Source of the DNA: Dryomyza anilis | Taxonomy: Eukaryota; Arthropoda; Insecta; Diptera; Dryomyzidae | Direction: 5' to 3' | Assembly: GCA_951804985.1 (NCBI GenBank) | Contig: OX638132.1 | Span: 88,788,696-88,852,695, forward strand | Length of the DNA: 64,000 nt | The notes under the pieces: generated by a model | What the model was told of the DNA's origin: nothing | Seen by the model: only the letters and a program-made list of their open reading frames with translations | The model's database searches: none | Shown: one piece after another, positions 35,991-48,900 of the stretch | How the letters are laid out: every line of letters starts with the position of its first letter | How positions within the stretch are numbered: position 1 is the stretch's first letter | Translations under genes and position numbers: made by a program

Positions 35991-36713
35991 TTTTTAAAAT
36001 CTCTTGTTCTATTCCCTTTTACTGAAATCTACACCCTTTGAAAAAATTGCTTATATATCATATAAAAAAATTTGTTTGCCGACCAGGTCACAACTGGTTT
36101 TTGGATTATATTCATGACCTTAATATAGTAGGTATCCTCTATAAATCAAAAAACCGTGTTTATGTTCAAACTTAATTCAAACTTTATTTTCAAATATAAT
36201 TTTGCCACACCTGGAATAGAGGAGTGGCAAAATCGTCTATTAACGAAATTTTAATTTACCTGAAAATTGATTAATCAGAAGTTGATTAATATTTATGTTT
36301 TTAACAGGTAATGGGAGCTAGGGAGCTGAATTTAGTTCAAAGAGTCAAATTTTGGGCTTTGGGCTCAGAGTTTACCGAAAATTTACATATTATGTTACAA
36401 TTTTTTTACTTCGTAAATTTTGATGTATAAAGTTAAAACATATATTAAATTATATAAAGTTAAAAAAAGTTTACATCCTACCATCATTTTTTAATAATTG
36501 CGCTATTTTTTTTAATTAAGCAAAACAAACATTAATTTAAATATACTCTACTTAAATATGTAGGGTACAAAAATAGGACTCGCGAGCTCTTTAATATTTT
36601 TTAGCTCGAGAGACTCAAACATTTCGGCTCTTGAGCCAATTTAAATTGTGAGAGCAGAAAGTAATGCTCACTAACGATCGAGTCAAATATGAGCCAAATC
36701 CGTACCGTGTTTA

Positions 36714-38452
36714 TACCCTACACTAAGAGTAAAAGGGTATATTAAGCTTGATACGCCGTTTGTAACACCCAGAAGGAAGCATCCCCGGTATGGAAAAGTA
36801 TATATATTCTTGATCAGTATGGCCTCCTGAGTCGATTTAGTGATGTCCGTTTGTCTGTCTGTTGAAATCACGATTACTGAAAAAGTAGAAGAGCTAGATT
36901 AATAAAACTTTAGATTTAGATTACTTATATATCTAAGCTACCTGAACAAGAAAATTGGCATAATCGCTCTACTGTCACCTGAGAATCGACCTCTTATGTT
37001 CAAATACCTCATATAAAATTTACATCTATAAAGGAATTTTACTTCGTATAGTCTTGTTCAAATATATATTGACTTTTTTTCAAAATAATGCTTTCTCGCG
37101 AATCGACTTATTACCCAAAATAAATCGAAATTCGGTACACGCAGCAAAAAAAAGGGCTCTCCCAAACATAATTTTGCAGGCATTAACATGTGTGTTTGGA
37201 ATTTTATGTAAACATAATATATAATAATATTAATAATAATAATATAATAGTTTGGCACTACAGTCCTATACACCCAGAAAAAAATCATGGTAAATTGATA
37301 GTATTTCAATAGAAAAAAAATAATTTATACCATTAAAATTGGTCAATAGGACGCGTCCCATTAGTTCAGTAATATTGAAACTGTTAATACAATGTGTGGT
37401 TGTATCATAAATTTTATTATGTAATATTTTAATTACAATAAGAAATACCTATACAAATTTAAATATACGTATTATTAATTTTATGGTAAAGTCGAATTAC
37501 ATTTTCCTAATAATTTATTAAAACAAAAATGTATTTTAGTTAATTTATTGTATAATTTATTTTATTTAAATGTCGAAATTGATATTCATTTTTACAACAC
37601 ACACATAAAAAGACACTTCTTGCTGCAAAAGATTATAAAACATTTAATGTTTGCTTTGGTTTCCAATAATTGATTGTAGCACTTGAGTCTGCAGTTATTT
37701 TTGAGTCCGTTCCCATAATAGAAGTTCGATGTATTTTCTGTAATAAATATAAATAAATATATAAATATAATTTATTTACATTGAATACATTGAGTCCTTA
37801 CCAATGTCGCGTTTAATAATGGGGATTATTAAAAAAAATACATGCGACCATTTTGAGTAAACACGAAACGAACATGTTTGTATTCGTTGTTTGTTTTTTT
37901 ACACCACGTTTATTATTATAGGAGGAAACCATTAAAACAACAGTATTTATTCTATTTAAAATAATAATATTGAAATATTTAAATTTATGGTAGTGTATTT
38001 TTCAAATACTATTGAATTAATTAGAAAACTTTTGATTTAAAAAGAAAAAACTATTAATACATGAACCATAAGATCAATGGTCGTACCATAAAGTACTTAA
38101 TGGTACATTTTCTTCTGAGTGTAAGAACTTAGGCCGAGCTCTCTCACCATTTTGAGCTGTGCGTGATATATTTGTACTCAAAGTGGTGGGACCTACTGTT
38201 TATTGCCGAATCCGAACGGCGGGTGAGATCTTTTCATAGGCAATGTTGTACTCTCGTAGGTTTGCCATATAGAAAAATGTTTCTATGAAAAGATGTTGTT
38301 ATCCCCAGTCCAGGCTTGAACCAGGGAGTTTCAAGAATGTGGTAATTTCGTATTACTTTTTAATTACATTCAAACATATTCAAACAATTCTTTTCTATAC
38401 GTGTATACCTACCCATTGGCACATTTGTAGGGTCGGCTTGGACTGACTATAA
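36714..38452. mobile_element. INE-1/DINE-like Helentron-type element, interrupted
   Basis: The 5' part carries wording known from dipteran INE-1/DINE repeats: TACCCTACACTAAGAGTAAA, GTAACACCCAGAAGGAAGCA, AGTATATATATTCTTGATCA, ATGTCCGTTTGTCTGTCTGT. The tail GTAGGGTCGGCTTGGACTGACTAT lies at about 38428-38450, after the element was broken by other insertions including 37268-38121. A cleaner copy is at 52433-53055. Confidence 0.75.
37268..38121. mobile_element. CACCCAG-ended TIR element, longer copy
   Basis: The left end (starting near 37270) reads CACCCAGAAAAAAATC and the right end is the complement of CACTCAGAAGAAAAT. It shares ends and subterminal words with 17451-17766 but keeps about 850 bp of A+T-rich interior without a coding frame. 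Confidence 0.7.
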
Positions 38453-39599
38453 CTTTCAAAATTCTTACTAACTTCATCACACCAACTATCACAATTTCCC
38501 TACTTCAAAATTTCCCATGTGATCTAAATATTTATATATGTTCATTCATAATTTTTACATTTTCTCAATGTGGCGGCAATCTTTGTAATTTTCGAAAACA
38601 GTTATTACAAAATATTTGGATGTAGCTTCCGAAAATTCGATGTTCGAATTTCGATGTGGCCACCGAAAAATCGATATGGTTGGAAAACAAGAAATAATAG
38701 TAAATATGTTGATTTTTTCAGGGATTGAAGCCGATGCAATTTTGAATTACATTTTATAGCTTTTATTAGGAAATAATTTTGTTTATATCCTACACAACTT
38801 TGTGCATTTATTGTAACGCCGGTATGGAAACGAAGCGTGATCGGGATGACAAATTTATATTGTTTTCCTAATACACGGTCAGATCAGAATTTATTGTGAT
38901 CATCCAAATTTTTTACATTATTTCCGCCTTTTTTATAGTGGGAATTTTAGTCGTAAATTATAGAACATATCTAATAAATCTATAAATTAGTTGAACAAAT
39001 GTGCATGTATTAAAAACAGTTGTGGTCCTTCCACTTATAAATTTCTATTTTTTTTTATACTTTTATATCAATATTTTTATATTATGGGAATATAAGACCT
39101 AAATTTCTGATATGTGAATTGAACCGAAAACCGCATAATTAAGAACCAAGAATAATAGAATAATAAGATTACGCATTGCGCATGTACACCCTGTATTGCT
39201 GACGTCAAAAAGTATGGAATGTCAAGTAAAGGAAATTTAAATTTAGACATTTCATAAAATACAAATATACCCAGTGTATTCTCAGCTACGCCCGGAAGTA
39301 TTCTGAATAACGAAATGCAACCATGTCATATCAAATCAACTTTTCTTTTTTCAACATCTATTCTGAGAGAGCAATTTTTTAATAATGGCTGCCTATCATT
39401 TGTTCGCCTTGCTTTGTTCGTTTCGTTTGTTGTTCGTTTAGTTTAAACGGAACAACTTTGCCGCTGACTTTTGTGTCAGAACTTTTCTTAAAAAAAAAGA
39501 AAATTTTTGATGCGATGTGATGGATCACTGACTTATTGAATTTTTAAGTAATTTATTCAATTTTAATGTTTTATTAATATAACAAATTTTATTTTAGCA
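38453..39599. other. Non-coding spacer
   Basis: No coding sequence or clear repeat boundary. A+T-rich, with a few complex patches (about 39160-39320 and 39400-39480). Confidence 0.4.
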
Positions 39600-40372
39600 A
39601 GGCATGAAGCAGTCGTTGCATAGAAAAACTTAGTCTACCTCAACATCCGCCAGCAGTAATGAGCAGTGGCAAAAGTTCCGTCAACCGATAGAAAAACTGC
39701 TCTACTTGACTCGTGGAACGAGTACATTTTTAAAGACATAAAGGACCAGCTACAAGTACACGGGAACGCATATGCTAGAGTTCTGGTGATTGGCGTGTGT
39801 GAGAGCACAACACTCTGAGAAGCTCTGCTGGAGGTCGCAAAGAAGTTCAGTGCCTTAGTGAAGAACGCATTCTAGTACGATTCATGCTTTGACCGTGGCG
39901 AATGATATTAAAGGTAAATATAGTTTTTTTTTAATGTTTTCTTGCATATTTAACGTTGGGTTTTGTATTAGTTTGAATTTATTATTGGCTTCGCAATTGC
40001 GGTATTAAGTCTACGGCACCGGAAATCAAAAAACCCGAACTGCTCGCCAACTGCGACATGTTGCTGGGTCGCACGTCGCTGAGTAAGCGGCTGACGAACG
40101 AGCAGATCGACGGACGGACGTATGTGTGAAGTGCTGCTGCTGAAATATGTGAACAACCAGGATGTGTTTTTGCGCTATCACAAGGTTCATCTTATACGCA
40201 GGTACGCAAACGTTTTAACATTTTTAATTGTCCATATTTATTAAAACTTGTGCTTCCAATGCAGATTTATTCTGGCTATTACCGCAGACAGCGAAAAGGA
40301 GTGGCTATGTGGTCGGCAGACTATGTAAATCGCTTGGAACGATTGTTCCAAGACATTAAGGTGTGTAATTAG
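39600..40372 (+). pseudogene. Cul5-like: Cullin-5 relic, intron-containing
   Basis: Three exon-like blocks match Cullin-5 in order. Block 1 (about 39600-39913) reads, across frameshifts, LDSWNEYIFKDIKDQLQ, RVLVIGVCES and ALLEVAKKFSALVKNAF. Block 2 (about 40001-40201) reads STAPEIKKPELLANCDMLL, RTSLSKRLTNEQID, then in another frame EVLLLKYVNNQDVFLRYHK and VHLIRR. A 63-bp intron with intact GTACGC..TGCAG (40202-40264) separates block 3, FILAITADSEKEWL and SADYVNRLERLFQDIKV. Large parts of the protein are missing and stops occur, for example TAG after KNAF and TGA after DGRTYV. Retained introns mean a DNA-level duplicate or a decayed locus, not a retrocopy. Confidence 0.85.
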
Positions 40373-40439
40373 ATTTCAATATATTCTTTTTATGTGGTGA
40401 TACCGTTTGCTAAAAATTTAAAGTTTTAGTAAATTAATA

Positions 40440-41040
40440 TCTTACTTAATGACAAATTTATAATTAAATTAAAATTTGTATTATATTAAATTTACTAAAT
40501 CAAAATTCTTAATAAAATTTCAATTTGTTTTCTACAAATTAAATTTTTTTATAAATTTTTTTTTATAAAAATTACCATTTTTTATAAAAATTACAATTTC
40601 TACTAAAAATTACAATTTTTTACTAATAATTCTTATTTATACTAAAATTTCAAATCTTTACTAAAAATTCATATTTCTACTAAAAATTAAAAGTTTTTCT
40701 AAAGACTAAAATTTTACTAAACATTCCAGCTTCTACTAAAAATTATAATTTTTACCAAAAATTTAAATTTGTCGTAAAAATTCATAGTGTACTAAATTTT
40801 TTATAAAAATCATCTTTCTACTAAAATTCAAATTTTTTCTAATAACTAAAATTTTACTAAAAGTTCAAATTTTTACTAAACATTCCAGTTTCTACTAAAA
40901 AAATATTTTACCAAAAATTAAAATTTTTCGTACACATTCATAGTGTACTAACATTTTTTTTTATTAAAAATTAAAATTTTTACAAAATTTTTACTAAAAA
41001 ATTCAATTTTTACTAAACATTCCAGTCTATATTTTAAATA
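40440..41040. repeat. Minisatellite, about 20-bp unit, with higher-order copies
   Basis: About 600 bp of diverged TACTAAAAATTNNAATTTTT units follow the Cullin-5 relic. A longer period is visible too: ACTAAACATTCCAG..TCTACTAAA recurs near 40712, 40876 and 41013, and TTCATAGTGTACTAA near 40780 and 40945. Confidence 0.8.
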
Positions 41041-42958
41041 AATTCATATTTTGTTATTTATATAAATTTATATTATTTCATTCGTATAGATGGACTAATG
41101 CTCCGGTATTTTCACGCATCCAAATCTAATCGAACATCATCTAACACCAGCCGCATCATCTTCAGCATCACCATCAACAGAATCGAACGCACGTCATTTT
41201 ATTTGATATATTTTATTATGATTTCATGTTAAATATTGCTTTAAATGTATTTGTAACGAGTATTTTTTATATAAAACGTTAAATCAAAAACACTGTAATA
41301 AACATAAAAAACATTAAAAATACATTTGTTTAAATTGTCATCAATTTTCTTTTTGATCAGCTTTGGGTCGGCGAAAAGTCAGATTTCTCTTATCTACAAG
41401 TCTTTTTTGCTGACGTTTTATTTTCTCTGAGAGAATTTTTTCTTTGTTGTTTGTTCAGATATTCGTCAGAATAATACGTCATAAAAATGAAAGAAAGAGG
41501 TGAGATCTCTATGTCCCTTTAAGTGCGCTGCCTTTCCTATTTTGATCATCTTTCTGAACATAACTCTGAGACTGTGGTGAGATATATCTGACGTTTAGTT
41601 ACGGAATAGTTCCTAAAGAGTTCAGAGACGACTCACTGGGATATTTATTTCATTGACATTTTTTTTATTTACATTTTTGCCCAAACCAATTGGTGGGAAG
41701 CAGGCTTCCGGCAGTTTCCTTAGTGGGGGTATCAACTCTCGTGCTGATCAAGACATTGCTGTACATGGGCTGTGGTGGATAGCAGTTAATTTAAATTTCA
41801 AATCTAAAATATATATTTGTTATCCTGACCGGAGCTACACAAATGCTGTTGAATTATTTTGTTTTTGGAGGATTTCAATGGTGGTTTCTTATCTTTTAGT
41901 TTTGATGGCCAATTCAGTGCAGTTTTGCACACATATCTATTAATCACATGCAATTTTTTCAAAAATAATTGAAATGTTTTGTTTTTTTTTACAACATTCT
42001 GACACAATAAAAAAATTACAGTTGTCTACGTACATGCGCAAAAGATTCAAGTTTTGAACAACGTTTTGCGCAATCTTTGTATCTATTATTCTTGATTAAG
42101 AACTGTCAAATTCAGGTATACAATTAAAATATACCACATTAATATCCCCACCAAGGGGATAATCGGGTCCGACTGAATTTTAAGTCCCCACTCGTTTTTT
42201 TAAGTACAAACATTATTTGCAATGTTTAAGATAAAGTATTTAAAAATAGTTTTTTGACCTTACTAATTTTGTGAACTATGTGGAAAAATATAAGAGAAAA
42301 CTTATATAGTTATTGAACACTTTTAATTAAAAAAAAAGGAAAAAAATATAAAATAATGTGTTTTCTGTAGAGTAAATAGCGCATAATTACAGATAAATTA
42401 GACTTTTTTTGACAAATTTGTATAGAATAAATTGTCAAAAAGTTGATTTTAAATTTAAAGTTGACTTTAAATTGTCTATGATTACGCGCCATTGATTTTA
42501 ATGCAATGGTTGTTACTACTACTATTATCGCCAAGAAAAAGCACTGAAACAAAAACCAAACAATTGGGAACACAAATAATTTATTTAATAATTATCAGTT
42601 ATTCGTATATTTACCAAATATGAAGTATAAACTACACATCCAGTTACAAAAATGGTGCCACCTTTATGTATAGATGAGAATGTGATTGTTTCTTTTTTGA
42701 ATAACAATTTAATTAATTAGTTGATTTTATAATCTGCAGCATAAAGTTGTTAAGCAACAAATAAAAATATAATAAAAATACAATGAAGACAATATATGAC
42801 AATATAATAATAATAATGATACAAGTAATAATAATAATAATTGTTTGAATCGTATTTTTGTTGCTCTGCTAAACGCGGTAATATAACAACGAAACTATGA
42901 ATATGTAGTGTGTGTAAAAAATACCTAAGTGTTATAATAACATCTGCTTATGAATCTA
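41041..42958. other. Spacer and sle 3' region
   Basis: No gene supported. The segment next to 42959 should be sle 3' UTR; a minus-strand AATAAA is at 42580-42585, about 375 bp past the stop. The rest is A+T-rich with scattered complex patches at 41340-41780. Confidence 0.4.
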
Positions 42959-45900
42959 TTAAAAATGGCTGTGTACATGTTTGCGCTCCTTGCGATGCAT
43001 CAAATCGCGCGAACTTTCACGCGGTATATTAGCGCGATAGAGTGCGTTGTTCTTAAATGCCAGTGCACCATTGTTGGACATGCCTGCAGCTGAAACGGAA
43101 GCACCACCGACCCCCCCGAGTGCCAACGACTTCTTTGCCTTACGTGCACCATTCAGAGCGCTCACCAGAAACTGTGTAGAACCGCCTCTTGTGCCATGGT
43201 GTTGCGGACGCAGATCCTCTTCGATGAATTCACCCGATTGTGTCCACTGGTGCTTTGGCTCAGCTGCTTGTCTGTGCTCCTCAAACTCACGCTTACGTTT
43301 ATGCCTGCGCGGCACATCTTCATCAGATGCAGTAGCAGCAGCATCACCGTGAATGTGGCGCATCTTGAAGCCGTGCGCTTGCGGCGTAAGTGGACTTTCG
43401 CGAAAACCATTGCGTTTGATGTGTTTAGTTGGTGTCACCGGTTCGACACGCACAATGCCAGTGGACAACTCTATTTCGGTGGTGCGCTTTTTCTTCTTGT
43501 GCTTCAGCGGCACCTCGAGTATCTCGCCGGCAGCTGAATGGTGCTTGTGTACATGATGGACTTTCTCATGGTGCTCGGTCTTAGGAATGCTTTCTATTAA
43601 GCAGCAGCAAAAGTTAAATAAATGCATTAGCTTAATGAATTTTGGCAAATATTTTTGGTTTTTACCTTTTGATTTTTTCTTTTTGGGTACAGGCGGTGCT
43701 AATTCTTCATTCGAATCATTGGACATCTGGCTTTTTTCAATAGTTGGCTTCAACTATTGTAGAAAATGTGTAAATGTGGTTGCATAAAACATATAAAATT
43801 TGTTTAAAATATTTACCTGAGCCTCAAGTTTGGTTTGCTTTGCTGATTTATGCAAAATAATTTCCGCAGAAGCTTTCAGAGCTCTTTCCAATTCAAGTTT
43901 TGCTTTTTCTAATGTAAAATATGTAAACAAAAATAAATTTAAATTTAAATTTAAGATTGTGTGAGTTTGTGTAAATTTGAAGACTAAACTAAATTGTTGG
44001 AGTTTCATTCGATCGCTTTCCGATAAGCCGAATTTGCTAATGGATTGAATACCTAATAAATAATCGTGTTTGCTTTAAGAAAAAACAAGAAACTGTTCAT
44101 AGTTTTGAAGATGCATGACGGGCGACAAGAGCGAGGCTCCAGAAATTCTTTCAGAAGATAAGACGCCTGACCGGTGGTTTAAAGACCGGACCCTCTTCAT
44201 GTCAGGATGAAGACGGAAATCTAGTACTCTGGCCAGGGTACATTGAGATTATGGAGAACACTTCTCTTAAAGATAGACGGCGATGATTTTACAAGTAACA
44301 TGCAGAAGCTCATCTGCAACATATTTTCAGAAGAATTCATGGCCAGCGAATGGAATCTCAGTGTACTCTCGGGTGCCAGATCTCTAAGAAGGGGTGTCCC
44401 AGGGGTTCTATGCCCGAGTAGAACGAGAGAATACACGATCTGGTGGAATCAGGCCATGTATTTCCCTCGAACATTAACATTGTAATACCTATAAAACAGA
44501 CATACACACCCTACGATCCATCGGTGCACAAGAGTACCAATAGAGGACGAAATATTTTCATCTCCTATTAAAAATATTGCACGTTGTTGGATTCGATCAA
44601 GGAACTCCAAAGAAGATTTTGAAGACCCTGCCCAAATGTGCGAGTTGTATTCCATCTTAGGCCGAGGCCGATGAATCCAATCTTTTGTGCGATAACAGAC
44701 AACATTAGGTCTTGCTTGCATTAAAATCAATTCTATTTGCAAGACCCCACTCGGAGATTGATTTAAGGTCATTATTGAGTGAGTCATTCATAGTGCGTCT
44801 TTTACTCTCAATATCCATAGAGTTTGGGCGCTTGTTGAACGAATATAAATGACAAATGTTACTGTCATCTGCAAAGGAATGAATTGGGTTCTGGGTTAAT
44901 GACAGAAGGTCATTGATAAATACCAGAAATAGGAGAGTCCTACGAAAACCATATTGCCGGTCACTAAGTAGTTCGTTTTTCTCCAGATAGTTCACGACGT
45001 GGAAGTTTACTACTTTGGGATCAATAGGAAATTGAGGAGCAGAGCCCTCTCTCGACGAACAAAAAAAAAGCTCTATAAGTCACTCCTCATGCCAGTCCTC
45101 CTCTATGGCGCTGAGGTATGGATGTCTGCCAACACCGATGTGCAAGCTTTAGGAGCGTTCGTAGACGCCCTCTTCAACGTAGAAGAGGGCGTTCGAATCT
45201 CCGGTAGAGCGACCAAGTGCAAGACAACCGACAGCGATTGGAGAGCAAAACTTGTGCCAGAACGCGCAACGCAGAAGCGATCAGCACGGCATAATTGCTG
45301 CGGCCGAAACAGTTAATTGTAAAGCATACAAATTTAACAATAAACTATATAAAATAACTATAAATTAAAAAGGTAACCATTATATTGCAAATGCTTTGCA
45401 TACATCGTACTTTAAACCTTTTGTCCTACCTTTGCGTTTTAATTGTTTCTTAAGATCCAGTATCTGTTGCTGCTCTTCTTGGGTGTTGTTGTCGGAGGAA
45501 GTTTCGGTCACCGCGACAGGCTTCTTTGCTTTCTTAGGTTTGGCAACACGTACCTTGCTCTGCATATAACAAAAAGTTGCAGAAATTAAAAAAAAAAAAA
45601 AAACAGCAACAACACTTACCTTGTTGTAATTAAGCTTAGCCTCCAGTTTAGCGCGATTTGCCGCCTCCAGTATCTGATCACAGCGTCCCAAAATACGCTG
45701 TATATTATTGTTGTCATCATTTTGTATTTTAGTTTTCGGCTCACGCGGCGTCGAGCTTTTTACTGTGTTGCTGCTATTGTGACGCATAATCCTCGACTTT
45801 TTGTGCATATGACGAACCTCCTCCAGTTGCGTGCTGTCCAACGAACCGGCGCAGAAGCTCTTCGAGAGCCGTTTTCTCTTAGTGGCGGCCTGGTTTTCCA

Positions 45901-48900
45901 AGCTACGTTGCTGCCGACGCTGCTTCGCTACATTCTCCATAAATGATTGCGATGGATTGAAAGCAGCTCCGTCCTGTGCCACACACATACTTCGACGCCG
46001 TTTCAATTTGGCACCACTTTTGTTGAGGTCATCAGCAGTGCCACTGCCTGTCGCCTGATGTATTAAAGACTGACGCCGATACTCGCCATACGTAGACGGT
46101 TTTTCCATATGCTGTAATTTGTTAAGTTGTTCAGCATCATCGCTGCTAAATTGCGGATCACTGTTGGAATTGGAGCTGTTGCTTGTCACCTCATCCTCCT
46201 CCGCGTCGATCGCCGCATCTTCTTCATCGTTTGATGGCGCCTCCTCCTCCGATGTTTTATTCTCTCTCTGCTCATTATCATAATCTTGCTTATCTTCATC
46301 ATCGTTAGCCTGTACATCTTGTCCTGACGTTGAGGACATCGCCGAATCGCTTTGCTGTTCTGAGCTCGATACGGTTTTCTTTGTTACACTGACTCCTATA
46401 GAAAATGAGTTGTGCATAAATTTGCCGGTCGCTGTTTCTCTGACCTGCTTCTTCTGCATAAAATTGGTGAAGGAAACACTTAAACCACCAGATTTCTTAC
46501 GCAGCGATGTTGCTGTTTCTTCTTTATCGGTTTCACTCTCACTGGTTGTGCCATCGCCCAGAGGACTCATGGGCATCATGTCATTTCTTAGATGACTCAT
46601 AGATTTTCGTCGCAAAGTGGTGATCACCGCCGCCTCTTCCTTGCGTTTGATCGCGGGCATTGATTTGCGTTTGGCTGCCTGTTTTGTTACGAGTTTTTCT
46701 TCCGGCTCCGAAGTGTCTTCATCTGTTTCATATTTTAGTGTCTGTTTCAAATGCTCAGCCTGCTCTTCCTCAGCACTCTCATCGCTGCTCGATGCAGACA
46801 TCATTTGCTTTTTACGTTTGCCAGCGGAGACCAACTTTTGCAGCGCTACTTCATCATCCTCTTCGCTGCTACTGCTGCTGGCTACCGCTGGTTTCGACTG
46901 GTTTAGCGACTTGCGTCGCAGGATGCTCGCATCCTTAATAATTTCTACTACTTCGGGCGAAGTTTCATCGTTTAATTCGTGTACCGTTTTGTTAAAGCGA
47001 TCCGATTGATTTAGTTTTTTGATACTTTCTTTGCGCGAGGCATTAAGAGCTCTCTTAGCAGCCTCATCGTCGTCTTCATCATCTTCAACGCTGCTCTCGT
47101 TACCAGCTATTTTTTGTATTTCCTTTGCAGTTTCGCTTAATTTGCTGTTGTTTAGATTGGAGTCGGCTGATTTAATCGCAATCAGTTGCTCATCATCAAC
47201 ATCTTCATCGGCTTCTTCTTTATCTTTATTCTCTTCGTCTTCATATTCATCTTCCTCATCATCATTTACAATGAGTTTATCCATTTCTTTACAGCTGTTT
47301 AAATCCTCTTCCGTTTTTGGCTTCTCTCTCATGCTATTGCGCGTTTGCCGCTTGGAGTCATTGAGCTCTACCTGCATTGACTTGGCTGCCTCCTCCGCTA
47401 TTTCCTTCTCCTTCAGACTCTTACGCGTCTGCCGTTTAGAGTCATTGAGTGCCACTGTTTCGTCCTTTTCATCTGGCTGTTCGGTTTTTGCCTTCTCCAC
47501 AATACTTCTGCGCGACTGTCGTTTGGAGTCATTGAGCTTCACCGCTTCGTCCTTTTTTACATTTTTGAATGCTTCCTTCTCATCTTCTTCTAACTCTTCC
47601 AAGATGCCAGTCTCATCAATCATTCTGCTAACCTCAAGCGCCAGCTCATTTACCTCAGCGTTTTCTTTATTATTCGTTTTATCTTCCTCCTCCTGTTGCT
47701 CGTTCTCTTCCTCCGAGTCGCTTTGAACACGCAAAATTCGTCTGTACTTTTTCTTGTCTGATTCGTCGACATTCTCTTCATCATCCGTTAATTCCAAAAG
47801 TGATTCCTCCGAGTCCTTAACAATGAAAGAGCCATTCTCATCTTCTTCTTCTTCCTCATCGCCGTACGCTTCGCCATCATCATCACCGTGATCAGTGTCC
47901 TCACTGCCAATGGATTCGCCATCAATTGGAATTTCATTCTCCTTTAATTCGCGTCGCTCCTCCGAGTCCATAGAGTCGCCGCTTTCATAGTCAGCATCCG
48001 CCTCCATAGCTTCGTCAGATACAAAATAATTTTTCCGACGCGGTTTTTCATCATCCGCCAACTCTTCTTCGCCCTCATCGTCATGCAGTATTATCGCCTG
48101 CTCATCTTGTTCCTCCTCCTCCCCCTCTTCCGAATGTTCTTCCGCAATATCTGCATCATCGCTCACCGCCTCATCGTCATCTGATTCGAAGCGCGAATTG
48201 CGTTTCTTTGCCGATGGGAATTCCCTGATTTCTACAGCTGTTGCCAGCGTTTGCTCGGGTTTAATGGCATCAAGAGCGGCTTCGTCTGACTTCTTGCCGC
48301 TTACGCTTAGTGACCAAGGTTTCATCAATGGTGATGGCGGTTGCTCCTTGGCGCTTGCTTCTTCTAAGGCAACAGTCAATGAATCCTTTGCTGGCTTTGC
48401 AACACTTGTTGTTGTTACTTCAGCATCTGCGGCGAGCTCCTCCTTTGAAGATTGTGCACGCTCGAGTACTTTGGGCGTCAAACCACTTTTTTTTGGCGCA
48501 TTGCCTGTATTCAGCAATGGCGTCGAACTTTGCAGCATCTGCAGCTGCTTTGATTTGTATGGCGTTATACTCTCCAAGCGCAAATTATTATCAAGGTCCA
48601 TCATTTCCACATCATTATCATCTTCTTCATCGTTTTCATTCTCATCCGCCACCGCCGCATCCTCATCCATCCTATTCGACGATGACTTATTTATGCTTGC
48701 GCGTGACTTATTCTCAGCCTGAAAAGAGCCGTCTTTTTCATCTTCGTGCGATGAATTGATTTCAATATAACTTTTACTCTTGGTCAGACCAGGTGTTTTT
48801 GGATAACTGCTTTTGTGTTTGTTATCCTCTGGTGATTCCGTGAAGGCAACAAATTTTATACTTTCAGGTTTGGCTTTCTTGGCAACTTCATCATCTGCTT

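Larger units (their letters stand above)
43909..45429. other. sle intron 4 with retrotransposon relics
   Basis: Donor AAAG-GTAGGA at 45430/45429, acceptor ACATTAG at 43909. Most of the 1.5 kb is non-LTR retrotransposon debris in two orientations, listed separately. Confidence 0.8.

Noticed and set aside
37170..38340. Patches near 38180-38330 resembling LINE or LTR debris (GTGGTGGGACCTACTG.., CAGGCTTGAACCAGG)
   Set aside because: Too short and broken to assign; recorded only as part of the interrupted Helentron region.
41653..41943. Open frame with KPIGGKQASGSFLSGGINSR
   Set aside because: No ATG at the start, no splice support, and the second half degrades into A+T-rich low complexity. No family recognised.
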